64,000 bases of DNA, taken from Deltaproteobacteria bacterium UBA4427 (GTDB lineage: Bacteria > Myxococcota_A > UBA9160 > UBA4427). Each line of letters starts with the position of its first letter. Position 1 is the first letter of the stretch. The position numbers and the translations under genes were made by a program. Of this stretch, positions 45,205 to 54,645 are shown in pieces. The notes under the pieces are model-generated. The model was not told the DNA's origin. It saw only the letters and a list, made by a program, of their open reading frames with translations, and ran no database searches. The stretch covers positions 6,492 to 70,491 of the forward strand of contig DGPZ01000092.1 in the NCBI GenBank assembly GCA_002390675.1, written 5' to 3'.

Positions 45205-45728
45205 CCCTGAAGTCCCCTTTGGCTGCGTTGGACTGCGCTCTCCACATCATGTGAGGTGGTGAGCGGTGGCATCAGCTTCGGTTTGAGCGCCGGCCGTCGG
45301 CCGTCTTCGCTGTCGTTTGCGGGGCCGTATTCGGCGGCGAGGTAGTCGAGGATTTCCGACTCGGTCTGCGCTTCCAAGCGCCAGAGACCCTGCTTTGCTT
45401 GCATCCATCTAATGATTTCATGCCAGCCCGCGCGTGTCGCACGATTCTGCTGGACCAAACGCCCCGAATGGCAGCCGGTACAGTTCGCGATGACGACGCT
45501 TCGGCCAGGCGCCTCTGCGAAGCCTAGGGCATCAAAGCGAGTCGGTTGTGACGGATCGGTCCCGGACGTCGCGAGGGGCTTGAGGTCGCCTTCGGAGCGG
45601 GGAGCCTCGGGGCCGTCAGCCGTGCACGCGAGTAGCGACGTCAGCAATAGCATTAGGACCGCGGGTAGCGTAGCGATGGTTCCAATCAGGCTGAAGCGCG
45701 TCCCTCGAAAATAAACCTTTGAAGGCAT
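45201..45728 (-). CDS. Cytochrome c lipoprotein, SorB-like electron acceptor
   Basis: 175-residue monohaem cytochrome c. It has a hydrophobic leader ending in the lipobox LLAC (Cys35) and one haem motif CTGCH (Cys83, Cys86, His87) followed by a WHEIIRWMQAKQGLW helix that supplies the distal Met. Its stop overlaps the SorA-like start, and it is the first gene of the pair, so it should take electrons from the molybdoenzyme. A lipid anchor would hold the complex at the membrane. Confidence 0.87.
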   Translation of the reverse strand: MPSKVYFRGTRFSLIGTIATLPAVLMLLLTSLLACTADGPEAPRSEGDLKPLATSGTDPSQPTRFDALGFAEAPGRSVVIANCTGCHSGRLVQQNRATRAGWHEIIRWMQAKQGLWRLEAQTESEILDYLAAEYGPANDSEDGRRPALKPKLMPPLTTSHDVESAVQRSQRGLQG

Positions 45729-45896
45729 GATCAGATACTAGTCGTTTTATGGATACACTCCCAAAGCCCGAGCGGGATACTATGCTCTAAAGGCCGCTAG
45801 TAAGGCGACAGGAACGCGATGGCGCAGCACAGCTCCGAGCTGAGACTTGAGACTAGTGCCGAAGCGAACAGAGAACGAGAACAGAGAGAGGGACCA

Positions 45897-47093
45897 ATGA
45901 CTGATCAACGGACCGACGCAAGCACACAGGACCTCGATTGGGTGATCGACTGCGACACGCATATCTCTGAACCCCCAGACCTCTTTACGAGTCGACTCCC
46001 GAGGAAGTGGCAAGACGCCGCGCCGAAGATCGTATTCAATGAGCAGACCGGTTTTGAGAATTGGGTCATCGGAACTGAGCAGCACGCGAGTATTCCTGTT
46101 GGTCATACCGCGGTTGCGGGGTGGCCCGAACCTTTCCCCGCCGCCCCGGCCGGCTTCGCCGAGATTCCCAAGGCCGCGCACGATCCGCATGCGCGCCTAG
46201 AGTACATGGACTCGTTGAAAATTTGGGCGATGGCGCTCTATCCGAACGTGAGCGGTTTCGGTTCCCAAGCTTTCTTAGATTTGGGCAGTCCGGAACTCAT
46301 GCTCGCATGCGTGCGCGCGTACAATGACTTCTTAACCGACTGGTGTGAGCCTGGACCGGATCGATTTATTCCGATTTCATCGATGCCTTTTTGGGATGTG
46401 CCCGCTTGTATAAAAGAGATCGAATACTGCGCGAAGGCGGGTCACAAAGGAATTCTCTTCACCGGGGCACCGCAAGACCATGGGCAACCAGCCCTAGCAA
46501 GTCCGCACTGGGATCCGCTTTGGGCTTGTGCTCAGGACCACGACTTACCTGTTAGTTTTCATATTGGTTCAGGCGAATTTACTGGCTCTGAGTGGACGCC
46601 GGAACGCCTTGCTCTCTACGGCCCCGGCGGGATTAATGCGCAGACTTCGATCGGGCTCTTCCTGGAGAACGGTCGGCAGATCGTGGACCTGCTTTTCTCG
46701 GGTGTGTTACCGAGATTCCCGGATTTGAAGTTCGTTTCCGTCGAGAGTGGGATCGGCTTTATCCCATTCCTGCTCGAAGCCGCTGATCACACGTTTAGCT
46801 ACGGACAAATTCAAAGAGATCGTCCGGAGTTCAAGATGAAGCCCAGCGAATATTTCGCGCGACAGGTCTATGGCTGTTATTGGTTCGAGGAATACGCGCC
46901 GGCCGAGATGCTCGACAAGTTGCCCGTCGATAACATTCTCTTCGAGACCGACTACCCACATCCGGTCTGTCTCTTTGGCGACGTGCGAGAGAAGATCGAG
47001 GCAGGGTTGGGCAAGGCGGATCCCCTTAACCGCAGGAAACTCTTGTTCGATAATGCGGCGAAGCTTTACAAGATCGATGGGCCTAAGGACTGA
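45897..47093 (+). CDS. Amidohydrolase family protein (ACMSD-like)
   Basis: TIM-barrel metal hydrolase or decarboxylase of 398 residues. Metal-site segments: DCDTHISEPPDL at the N-terminus (only one His of the usual HxH), FHIGSGEF in the middle, and ETDYPHPV near the C-terminus with the catalytic Asp. The family includes 2-amino-3-carboxymuconate semialdehyde decarboxylase and resorcylate decarboxylases. ATG 45897 follows GAGAGAGGGACCA; an upstream ATG at 45819 gives a charged leader. It is divergent from the SorAB pair. Confidence 0.88.
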   Translation: MTDQRTDASTQDLDWVIDCDTHISEPPDLFTSRLPRKWQDAAPKIVFNEQTGFENWVIGTEQHASIPVGHTAVAGWPEPFPAAPAGFAEIPKAAHDPHARLEYMDSLKIWAMALYPNVSGFGSQAFLDLGSPELMLACVRAYNDFLTDWCEPGPDRFIPISSMPFWDVPACIKEIEYCAKAGHKGILFTGAPQDHGQPALASPHWDPLWACAQDHDLPVSFHIGSGEFTGSEWTPERLALYGPGGINAQTSIGLFLENGRQIVDLLFSGVLPRFPDLKFVSVESGIGFIPFLLEAADHTFSYGQIQRDRPEFKMKPSEYFARQVYGCYWFEEYAPAEMLDKLPVDNILFETDYPHPVCLFGDVREKIEAGLGKADPLNRRKLLFDNAAKLYKIDGPKD

Positions 47094-47197
47094 TTCAGTA
47101 TCGGGGTTTGAGGCGAGATGACAGGATCAGCGTCGCTGGTGGCGCTTGGCTAGCAAGGCTGGTGCGGCGCTTGCGACGAAGCTCAAGACTCCCTGGA

Positions 47198-48847
47198 CTA
47201 CTTACAGAGGCCGCCCCCTAGCATTGCGTAGGGCTCGCAGTCGTAGATAATGCGCCCCTGTTCGCCGTGCTGCATATCAAGGACGGCGCGGAGGGCAGGA
47301 GGTGCCATGCCCGGGGCCGGTTCATCAAGAAGTTCATCGATCGGAACGGGATAGGAGACCCAATCTTTAGGTGCACGCCATCCAGGCGGAGGTGCTATTC
47401 CCCGCGGCGTACCGCCGACGGGGTGAAGCGCACGCCATTGCACGATTTCCTCACCTAAATCTGCGACAAGCTTCGGATGCGCGGCGGCCAAGTTGTTTCG
47501 CTCGTAGGGATCGTCAGCGATTCGGAAGAGGCTGTTCGTGACGTCGGTATTGAGCTGAGTTTGCACGATACGCTGGACGAGTTTCCATTCGTCGTCGAAG
47601 ACTGTTGCCATGAGGGTCCCTGGAACCGTCATCTCTGCGGCGAAAAAGAGTTTGCGGTCAAGTGCGAACCGTTCTCCCGAGTCGAGGGCGGGCCATAGAT
47701 TGCGCCCATCCAGTTTTCGCTCGACTCCCGTCTCGATCCCAGCGGCACCGGCGAGGGTTGGGAAGACATCCATCACGGAAATAATGTCCTTCGCTTTGGC
47801 GCCTGGCTCGATACGAGCGGGCCATCGCATCATGGCAACGACGCGGATGCCGCCTTCGTAGGTTTCACCCTTTCCGCCCCTGAAGGGTGCGTTATTCGCG
47901 CCGCCGCTCGCGTAGGCTGCGCCGCCGTTATCGCTCATGAAAAGCACGATGGTATTTTCGTCGATGCCTTCTTGAGTGAGGGTGTCGAGGACCTGACCGA
48001 TGGCCTGGTCCATCCCGTCCACGACGGCCGCGTACATGGGGCGCGCGCTGGGCTGCATCAGCATTCGGCTCATACGTCTCGAGTCATCCGTGAATTTGCT
48101 GCGTGCCGGCGGCCGATCATCTTCTAGCTCGGCATATTTGGCCTGAAGGTGGCCTGGTGCGTCAAGAGGGGTATGGGGCGCAATAAAGGGCATGTACAGA
48201 AAGAAGGGTTTGGTGCGATCGCGAGCCTCTATCCATCGCTTCGCTTCCTTCGCAAGAATGAATGATTCGTAGCCTTCCGCCTCGATCGATTTCCCATTCT
48301 CCTGGAAGTCCTTGCCGCCTTGGGCCGCGAAAGGCGGGAAATATCCGACCTCAGTATGGAGATGTCCATAAAAATGCTGGTAACCGCGCTCGTTCGGATG
48401 GTAGGTCTGTTGAGCATGACCGAGATGCCACTTGCCGATCATCGCGGTTTGGTAGCCGGCATCCCTGAATGCCTCAGGCATAAACCGCTCGTCAGGATGA
48501 ACTCCATTGTTATGCCATGCCATGATGGTGTTGTACGCGATGCCGAGCCTCATTGGATCTCGGCCGGTGTGAAGCGCGGCCCGCGTTGGAGAGCAAATCG
48601 GGGTTGTGTAGAAGCGTTCGAATTCGAGGCCTTCTCGGGCGAGAGCGTCTAGGGAGGGCGTTTCGATTGGGCCGCCGCGGAAGCCTGGATCAGCCCAACC
48701 GAGATCATCCGCCACAAACACGATGACGTTTGGGCGTGTCTCAGGAAGTTCAGCATGGGATGCCGTTGTAAGGGCAAGGATAAATGCTGTAATCGCGAGA
48801 CCAGCCAGTTGAAGAGCGTGTCCAGAGAGTGGTGGGGTTGAAGACAT
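47198..48847 (-). CDS. Exported arylsulfatase-type sulfatase
   Basis: About 549 residues: signal peptide (cleavage near ASHA), then a type I sulfatase with metal residues in VFVADDLGW, the formylglycine-forming motif CSPTRAALHTGRDP (C-x-P-x-R), GKWHLGH and MSDNGGAA. Hydrolyses a sulfate ester in the periplasm. I start at ATG 48847, which has AAGGA at 6 nt; ATG 48868 is the alternative. No formylglycine-generating enzyme is encoded nearby. Released sulfate would not itself feed the sulfite dehydrogenase-like pair upstream. Confidence 0.9.
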   Translation of the reverse strand: MSSTPPLSGHALQLAGLAITAFILALTTASHAELPETRPNVIVFVADDLGWADPGFRGGPIETPSLDALAREGLEFERFYTTPICSPTRAALHTGRDPMRLGIAYNTIMAWHNNGVHPDERFMPEAFRDAGYQTAMIGKWHLGHAQQTYHPNERGYQHFYGHLHTEVGYFPPFAAQGGKDFQENGKSIEAEGYESFILAKEAKRWIEARDRTKPFFLYMPFIAPHTPLDAPGHLQAKYAELEDDRPPARSKFTDDSRRMSRMLMQPSARPMYAAVVDGMDQAIGQVLDTLTQEGIDENTIVLFMSDNGGAAYASGGANNAPFRGGKGETYEGGIRVVAMMRWPARIEPGAKAKDIISVMDVFPTLAGAAGIETGVERKLDGRNLWPALDSGERFALDRKLFFAAEMTVPGTLMATVFDDEWKLVQRIVQTQLNTDVTNSLFRIADDPYERNNLAAAHPKLVADLGEEIVQWRALHPVGGTPRGIAPPPGWRAPKDWVSYPVPIDELLDEPAPGMAPPALRAVLDMQHGEQGRIIYDCEPYAMLGGGLCK

Positions 48848-48956
48848 CAGATTCCTTTTTAGAGGCATTGCCGGTCTGTGATCAAAGTGTCGAAGGTGGC
48901 AAAGGATACGCGCTTTCAATCGGGCAGCCTTGAGCAGGTGGCCCTCTTGAAATACC

Positions 48957-48975
48957 AAGTCAACCATGTTGACTT
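48957..48975. promoter_or_regulatory. Perfect 19-bp operator-like palindrome
   Basis: AAGTCAAC-CAT-GTTGACTT, an 8-bp perfect inverted repeat in the 370-nt divergent spacer (48848-49217) between the sulfatase and DUF1214 genes. Its symmetry and position suggest a repressor site. The spacer holds no other feature I can support. Confidence 0.55.
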
Positions 48976-49217
48976 CGAGTCGTTTGAGGGCCAATTTGGG
49001 GCACGCGCCGTGGGGAGGATCGAGGAAGGACTTCTCTCGGGAATCCGCGGAAGCTTCGCAAGCCCGTGATGGAGCTGCAATTTTTTGGATAGCCTCGTGG
49101 GGTTCCGCTGTACGGTCTAGAGATATTTCGCGGGGCGCAACAAGATTGCGGGGTGCGTTGCTGGTGCTTGCTAAGCCTTGCGTGCTCAGAACTAACAACG
49201 AAGGAGTTGGATTCGCG

Positions 49218-50615
49218 ATGACAAAAACGAACGATCCAAAAGTGGGAGCGGCACAGAGGGAACTGCACTCCGCTTTCGACGACCTAATCGCCGATCTTCA
49301 GGCGGCGCGGGATACCATCGACGATCCGAAGTTCTTTCCACCGGCTGCGACCGAGCGCGTTCTCGCCGAAGGCTACCGCTACCTCGCGGGCTTTGTGCAT
49401 CACGGGATCGAACGCGCTTTCCACGAAGACCCGGATTTCCCCGCCTTTCGAAATGCGCTCTCGATGTTCAATAAGTCGACGATCGAAAACTCGGATGCGA
49501 TCTATTTCTATTCACCGATCGATGGCAGCAAGACCTATCGCGTGACCGGTCGCGCAGAAGACTCTGGGCATTGGCGCGGAGAGCCGCGTAAGGCATCTGG
49601 CCCGACTGCGCCTCAATATATGATCTTCGAAGTAGCGAGTGGGCCCATGGCGGGTGATACCGGCGATATGCGTGAACTCACGCCGGGGACGCGCACCGGC
49701 TTCGGAACGCTGGATTCGTCCTCGCTTCGCGTGGAGTCCGATGGATCTTTCGAATTAATTCTCGGCCCCGAACGCCCCGATGGCTACGAGGGAGATTTTA
49801 TCTGTACGCGTAAGCCACCGAGCCGCCGAAATCCTGAAGGTGGCGATCGGCTGGCAGATTATGTTAGCGGCCGTCAACTCTTCTATGACTGGGAAAACGA
49901 GGAGCCGGTTCACCTAACGATTGAATGCCTCGACTCCGCAGGAATGCATCCGCCGGCGCTGACTCCTGAAAAAGCCGCGGCGAATATGCGTCGAATGGGC
50001 GGTATTATTCGTGGGCAGATGCGCTTCTGGCTCGAGTTCTATGACGTCGTGCTCAACTGCAATCAAACCCACGAACATGACGGCCGTCCCTACTTTATGC
50101 CGATCAATGCATATAATCAGCCTAACGGTGCCTCTGCGGATACCGGCGGGGGAATGAGCACGAATATCTACGCGGGCGGAATCTATAGCCTTGCCGAGGA
50201 CGAGGCCTTCCTGATTGAAGCAACCTTCACAGGTAAGCCCGTCTACACAAGCATGCACCTTGGCAATATGTGGGGTGAGTCCCCGGATTATGCGAACCAT
50301 CAGAGCAGCCTGAATGACCACCAGATGTATATGGGGGAAGACGGGGTCCAGCGCTGGGTTGTTGCGCATAACGATCCCGGCATCATGAACTGGATCGATA
50401 CGACAGGGCTGCCCATGGGATATCTGTCGCATAGATGGGCCTACTCGGAACTCCCCGATAAGGAGAACTGGCCGACGATCACCGGCAAGGTGATTCGCTT
50501 CGACGAGATCCAGGATGCGTTTCCGAAGGATCAGCCGCGGGTGAGCCCAGCGGAACGCAGTGACACGATTCGTACTCGACAGCGCCACGTCCAGAAGCGT
50601 TACCGAGTCTTCTAA
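49218..50615 (+). CDS. DUF1214 domain protein
   Basis: About 465 residues with no signal peptide or membrane segment. The C-terminal third (VYTSMHLGNMWGE, WVVAHNDPGIMNWIDTTGL, LSHRWAYSELP) matches what I know of DUF1214 proteins, which are common in actinobacteria and sterol- or lipid-degrading bacteria and have no settled function. ATG 49218 is used, with AAGGAG 12 nt upstream; the long open frame to 48966 is spurious. Downstream is a sterol desaturase-family gene after 250 nt. Confidence 0.75.
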   Translation: MTKTNDPKVGAAQRELHSAFDDLIADLQAARDTIDDPKFFPPAATERVLAEGYRYLAGFVHHGIERAFHEDPDFPAFRNALSMFNKSTIENSDAIYFYSPIDGSKTYRVTGRAEDSGHWRGEPRKASGPTAPQYMIFEVASGPMAGDTGDMRELTPGTRTGFGTLDSSSLRVESDGSFELILGPERPDGYEGDFICTRKPPSRRNPEGGDRLADYVSGRQLFYDWENEEPVHLTIECLDSAGMHPPALTPEKAAANMRRMGGIIRGQMRFWLEFYDVVLNCNQTHEHDGRPYFMPINAYNQPNGASADTGGGMSTNIYAGGIYSLAEDEAFLIEATFTGKPVYTSMHLGNMWGESPDYANHQSSLNDHQMYMGEDGVQRWVVAHNDPGIMNWIDTTGLPMGYLSHRWAYSELPDKENWPTITGKVIRFDEIQDAFPKDQPRVSPAERSDTIRTRQRHVQKRYRVF

Positions 50616-50865
50616 ATAAATGGTTTGGTCGTGATTTGTCGGAGGCACTAAAAAAGTAAAGGAGGCGAGCGATGCGCAAGGGCCTCTTCAGGATCAATTC
50701 GCAAGTCGCACTCTCGCTGATCGACTTGAAGGTACGGTCGTTGGAGGTGAGGTCGAGGAAATCTTGAAGGGGTTCGTCGAGTCGCGTGACTTCCTTTTTC
50801 TGTAGACTGTAACTGCAGTTGGCGCGTCGACTGCCTCGTACTAGGCGGCGATAACGGAGAAGCCC

Positions 50866-51651
50866 ATGTCCGCATTTGAATTGGATTCACTGGCCGATCT
50901 TTGGCTTCGCGTCTTCGCGATCGTGGCCGGAGCATCGATCCTGTCGACGGGGATCGGGATCGCGTTCGAACGGACCTTGGGCGATCGGGTTCGGATTTGG
51001 TCGGTTGGAATTCGCGACGGCCAGCTTAGGCACGAGATAAAGAGCTATGTGGTTTTTGTTCTTCTCCTAACCACGTGCGCGTCGCTTTGGCTTTCGGCAG
51101 GACTCGTCTCGTTTGGCGCGACCGGCGCGGCGCAGGCGGCTCTGACCTTCGCTGTCTTGTGGACAGCTTTTGAGATCTACTACTACGGGTTGCATCGCGC
51201 GCTCCATTCGGAAGGGCTCTACCGGTTTCATGCCCACCATCACGAGTCCCACGTGACCACATCTTGGACGGGGCAATCTCTGGGCCTTGTGGAGGGACTT
51301 GGCTGGATCGCGGGGCTACTCATTCCGCCGGCACTGATGAGCCTTGTGGCCGAGGTCAGCGTGACCGGCTGCTTGATCTACTTCTTCGCAAACACCTTCG
51401 TCAATCTCGTGGGTCACGCGAATATTGAGCTCAGCCCGATCTCGGCGCGCGCCTTGACATGGTTCAATCACCCTTGGGTCTATCACGCGTTACATCATGC
51501 GCGATTTAAGAAGCACTACTCCTTCGCAAGCACATTCATGGATCGGCTCTTCGGAACCGAATGGGACGACTGGCAGCAGCTTCATAGTCTCATTATTCGA
51601 GGACAGCCAATGTCTCGGCTAAACGAACGAGGTACCGATCATTCGGCCTAG
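50866..51651 (+). CDS. Sterol desaturase/fatty acid hydroxylase family membrane protein
   Basis: Di-iron membrane oxygenase of 261 residues with at least four hydrophobic segments and the three His clusters: HRALH, FHAHHHESH and YHALHHARFKKHY. Introduces a hydroxyl group or double bond into a lipid. ATG 50866 has GGAGA 5 nt upstream. It stands 250 nt after the DUF1214 gene and 113 nt before the BKACE gene, all on the plus strand, so a common operon is possible but not required. Confidence 0.9.
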   Translation: MSAFELDSLADLWLRVFAIVAGASILSTGIGIAFERTLGDRVRIWSVGIRDGQLRHEIKSYVVFVLLLTTCASLWLSAGLVSFGATGAAQAALTFAVLWTAFEIYYYGLHRALHSEGLYRFHAHHHESHVTTSWTGQSLGLVEGLGWIAGLLIPPALMSLVAEVSVTGCLIYFFANTFVNLVGHANIELSPISARALTWFNHPWVYHALHHARFKKHYSFASTFMDRLFGTEWDDWQQLHSLIIRGQPMSRLNERGTDHSA

Positions 51652-51764
51652 TCTGTTGCCATGCCGCATGAACGAGCTGTGCTATGACGACTAGCGAAGC
51701 CGGCGCAGTGACGTGTATCCAGGCGAAGTCAAGGCGGGAGTGCGCGCGCCAGTAGGAGATTGGA

Positions 51765-52682
51765 ATGGCGGGAGTGCCAAATTTTTCGCCGTTCATCACA
51801 TGTGCGGTCACCGGAGCGGGTACGACGCAGAATCGATCGCCGCACGTACCGCGATCACCCGAAGCCATTGCGTATGCAGCAATCGAGGCGGCGAAAGCCG
51901 GCGCAGCAATCGTCCATTGCCATGTTCGTGAGCCCACGACGGGTGCCCCAAGTCGTCGTCTTGAGCTCTACCGGGAGGTCGTCGAGCGGATTCGGGATTC
52001 TGAAACCGACGTGGTGATTAACCTGACGGCTGGGATGGGTGGCGACCTAGTATTCGGTCCGCCTGAAACGCCGCTGCCTTTCGATGCTGAGGAATCCGAC
52101 ATGGTGGGCGCTTCCGAACGCGTGGCACACCTCGCGGAATGTTTGCCGGAGATAGGGACCCTCGATTGCGGCACGATGAATTTCGCTGAAGCCGACTACG
52201 TGATGACCAATACGCCAGGGATGCTGCGGCGAATGGGCCAGATGATGACGGACATGGGTGTTCGCCCAGAGATCGAAGTCTTCGATACAGGGCATCTTTG
52301 GTTTGCGAAGCAGCTCGTCCGCGAAGGAATTATTGAAGACCCCGTCATGCTTCAGATGTGTATGGGGATTCGCTGGGGCGCGCCGGATGACATGACTACG
52401 TTCATGGCGATGGTGAATAACACCCCTCCCAATTGGATCTTTTCGGCTTTTTCGATCGGTCGCAATCAAATGCCCTTTGTCGCAGCAGCGATTCTGGCCG
52501 GGGGGAACATCCGAGTGGGTCTCGAAGATAATCTGTGGCTCGGTGCAGGCGAACTTGCGACAAACGCGGAGCTCGTCGAAAAAGCGGCCACTATCGCGAC
52601 TAATATGGGGGCCTCCCTAATGACGCCAGATCAAGTTCGTGAGCGACTCAAATTGACAAAACGTGCACCAGCGACGCACTAG
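51765..52682 (+). CDS. Beta-keto acid cleavage enzyme (BKACE, DUF849)
   Basis: 305-residue zinc-dependent Claisen-type enzyme that converts a beta-keto acid plus acetyl-CoA into acetoacetate and a new acyl-CoA. The zinc ligands are in AGAAIVHCHVREP, with NLTAGMGG and GHLWFAKQLVREG also typical. ATG 51765 has AGGAG 7 nt upstream. It lies 8 nt before the carnitine-dehydrogenase-like gene, so the expected substrate is 3-dehydrocarnitine, giving betainyl-CoA. This matches the carnitine-degradation order in pseudomonads; specificity is inferred from context. Confidence 0.88.
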   Translation: MAGVPNFSPFITCAVTGAGTTQNRSPHVPRSPEAIAYAAIEAAKAGAAIVHCHVREPTTGAPSRRLELYREVVERIRDSETDVVINLTAGMGGDLVFGPPETPLPFDAEESDMVGASERVAHLAECLPEIGTLDCGTMNFAEADYVMTNTPGMLRRMGQMMTDMGVRPEIEVFDTGHLWFAKQLVREGIIEDPVMLQMCMGIRWGAPDDMTTFMAMVNNTPPNWIFSAFSIGRNQMPFVAAAILAGGNIRVGLEDNLWLGAGELATNAELVEKAATIATNMGASLMTPDQVRERLKLTKRAPATH

Positions 52683-52690
52683 GAGATACG

Positions 52691-53689
52691 ATGCATACGC
52701 CTTTGGTGAGGAAGGCGGCCGTGATTGGCTGCGGCGTTATTGGAGCGGGCTGGGTCGCTCGGTTGATCGAAAACGGGGTGCACGTTCGCACTTTCGATCC
52801 GGCCGACGATGTGTCGTCCAAGCTCGAAGCGGTTCTTATCAATAGTCGCCACGCCTACCAGGAGCTGACGAACGCGCCGCGACACGAAGAAGGGCAGGTT
52901 GAGATCGCTTCTTCTGTTGCGGAGGCGGTCCGCGATGCGGGAGTGATTATCGAGGCCGTCCCGGAGCGCCTAGATATTAAGCGTGCCGCTTATGAAGAAA
53001 TTGAAGATTCTGCTTTATCTGATGCGATCGTCGCCTCGTCAACATCGGGAATCATGCCGTCGATTCTTCAGGATCAGATGCGGAATCCGGAGCGGTTCCT
53101 AGTCACGCACCCGTTCAACCCGGTCTACTTGATTCCGCTTGTGGAGTTGGTGGCTGGTAGGCAGACCGATCCACAGACGATCGAACGTGCGGGTTTGCTC
53201 TTTGACTCATTCGGGATGCATCCGCTTCATGTCCGCAAAGAGATCGAAGGCTTTATTGCGGATCGCTTGCTCGAAGCAGTTTGGCGCGAGGCCTTATGGC
53301 TGGTCAACGACGGTATCGCGACGACTGGCGAGATCGATGATGCCGTTCGATTCGGCTTTGGGCTGCGTTATGCGCAGATGGGCATCTTCGATACCTATCG
53401 AATGGCTGGTGGTGAGGCTGGCATGCGTCACTTTATTGCGCAGTTTGGCCCATGTCTTAAATGGCCTTGGACGAAGCTGATGGACGTTCCGGAGCTCACA
53501 CCTGAACTCATCGACCTGATCGCCGACCAATCGGACGATCAGTCGGGCCATCTCACTCACGCGGAGATGGAACGGCTTCGGGACGACAACTTGGTGGCCC
53601 TCGTCCAGGCCCTCAAGACAAAAGGATTCGGAGCAGGAGAGACGCTCGCGCGCTACGAACGGATGCTGGAGTCTCGGGATCAGACGTAA
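52691..53689 (+). CDS. Carnitine 3-dehydrogenase-like 3-hydroxyacyl dehydrogenase
   Basis: 332-residue NAD-dependent dehydrogenase. The dinucleotide loop is VIGCGVIGAGWVARL, with HPFNPVYLIPLVELV (catalytic His) and GFIADRLLEAVWREALWLVNDG, hallmarks of L-carnitine dehydrogenase within the 3-hydroxyacyl-CoA dehydrogenase superfamily. It lacks the thioesterase domain that some carnitine dehydrogenases carry, and no separate thioesterase follows. Translationally close (8 nt) to the BKACE gene. Its 3' end overlaps the convergent Rieske gene by 10 nt. Confidence 0.87.
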   Translation: MHTPLVRKAAVIGCGVIGAGWVARLIENGVHVRTFDPADDVSSKLEAVLINSRHAYQELTNAPRHEEGQVEIASSVAEAVRDAGVIIEAVPERLDIKRAAYEEIEDSALSDAIVASSTSGIMPSILQDQMRNPERFLVTHPFNPVYLIPLVELVAGRQTDPQTIERAGLLFDSFGMHPLHVRKEIEGFIADRLLEAVWREALWLVNDGIATTGEIDDAVRFGFGLRYAQMGIFDTYRMAGGEAGMRHFIAQFGPCLKWPWTKLMDVPELTPELIDLIADQSDDQSGHLTHAEMERLRDDNLVALVQALKTKGFGAGETLARYERMLESRDQT

Positions 53690-54645
53690 AACTGAGAGAA
53701 CCATTTTCGGTGGAGAGCGATCGGCCCATCACCGTCGCATAACACGGGATTCTCGCGGTAGATCTTGTCTCGCCAGATCGGGATGTCGTCTTTGACGCCA
53801 TTCGCGAAACTGAAGAGAAGTGTCTTGCCCATGTCGTCCTGTTCAAGGCTCTTCGTTAGGAGAATAGACCACCTCAGAATTGTTCGATCTTCTTCGACTG
53901 GAGTGGTTACGTTGTAGAGCAGGAACTCGCCGGTCACTCCCGGTTTGAAGCCAGCGACATTCTTTGCCCATACTGAAGCTAGGCCGGGACCCTGGGACTC
54001 TCGGATCGTCAAATACTCGGTCGCAGATTCGACTTCGCCCTGTGTGAAGTTTTCGCTGGTCAGGAACGTCTGAACCGTTTTTTTGAGTGGCCCGTCAACT
54101 GTGGCTTCGGCTTCCCGCATAGCAGGCATGCCGTGCAGGTATTGGAAATGAGCCGTATCGACGTCGTTCTCCGAGATTTCCTGTGAGCAGGTTGGTAAGT
54201 CATGCTCGTAGTAGTGCACCTCGCCCCACTGATCTTGGTCGGTCTCGAGCCCAGACATCGCCGGTGGATCGAAATACGGGTCCTTCCCTTCAGGGTGGTG
54301 CCAGCCCAAGATCATGCCGTTGATCTCCTGAACCGGAATCGTCTCGGCGACTGCACGGGCAGGGATCTTCTTTGCATAAGGGATCTCCGTGCATTGCCCT
54401 TCCGTTCCCCATTTCCAGTGATGGAAGGGGCAGCGCAAAGATTCCCCGACGACGGTTCCCTGGTTGAGCGGCGCACCCAAATGGGGACAGTAGTTTTCGA
54501 GGGCTATCGCCGTGCCGGACTCGGTGCGAAAGATCACGAGGTCGCGCCCGCAGAAGCGGACTTTCTTTACTTCCGAAGCGGCCAAGTCATGTGAAAAAGA
54601 AAGACCGAACCAGCCGTGGGGAATCGGAAAGGGAAATGCGCTCAT
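53680..54645 (-). CDS. Rieske oxygenase, KshA/cholesterol-7-desaturase type
   Basis: 321-residue Rieske non-haem iron oxygenase. The [2Fe-2S] motif is CPHLGAPL then CPFHHWKW, and the mononuclear iron motif is NDVDTAHFQYLHG (D-x2-H-x4-H). The opening FPIPHGWFGLSFS and WHHPEG region resemble 3-ketosteroid 9-alpha-hydroxylase and Neverland-type enzymes. ATG 54645 has GGAG 7 nt upstream. No reductase partner is adjacent. It overlaps the 3' end of the carnitine-dehydrogenase gene by 10 nt. An alternative reading as a quaternary-amine oxygenase is less likely on sequence. Confidence 0.85.
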   Translation of the reverse strand: MSAFPFPIPHGWFGLSFSHDLAASEVKKVRFCGRDLVIFRTESGTAIALENYCPHLGAPLNQGTVVGESLRCPFHHWKWGTEGQCTEIPYAKKIPARAVAETIPVQEINGMILGWHHPEGKDPYFDPPAMSGLETDQDQWGEVHYYEHDLPTCSQEISENDVDTAHFQYLHGMPAMREAEATVDGPLKKTVQTFLTSENFTQGEVESATEYLTIRESQGPGLASVWAKNVAGFKPGVTGEFLLYNVTTPVEEDRTILRWSILLTKSLEQDDMGKTLLFSFANGVKDDIPIWRDKIYRENPVLCDGDGPIALHRKWFSQFYV

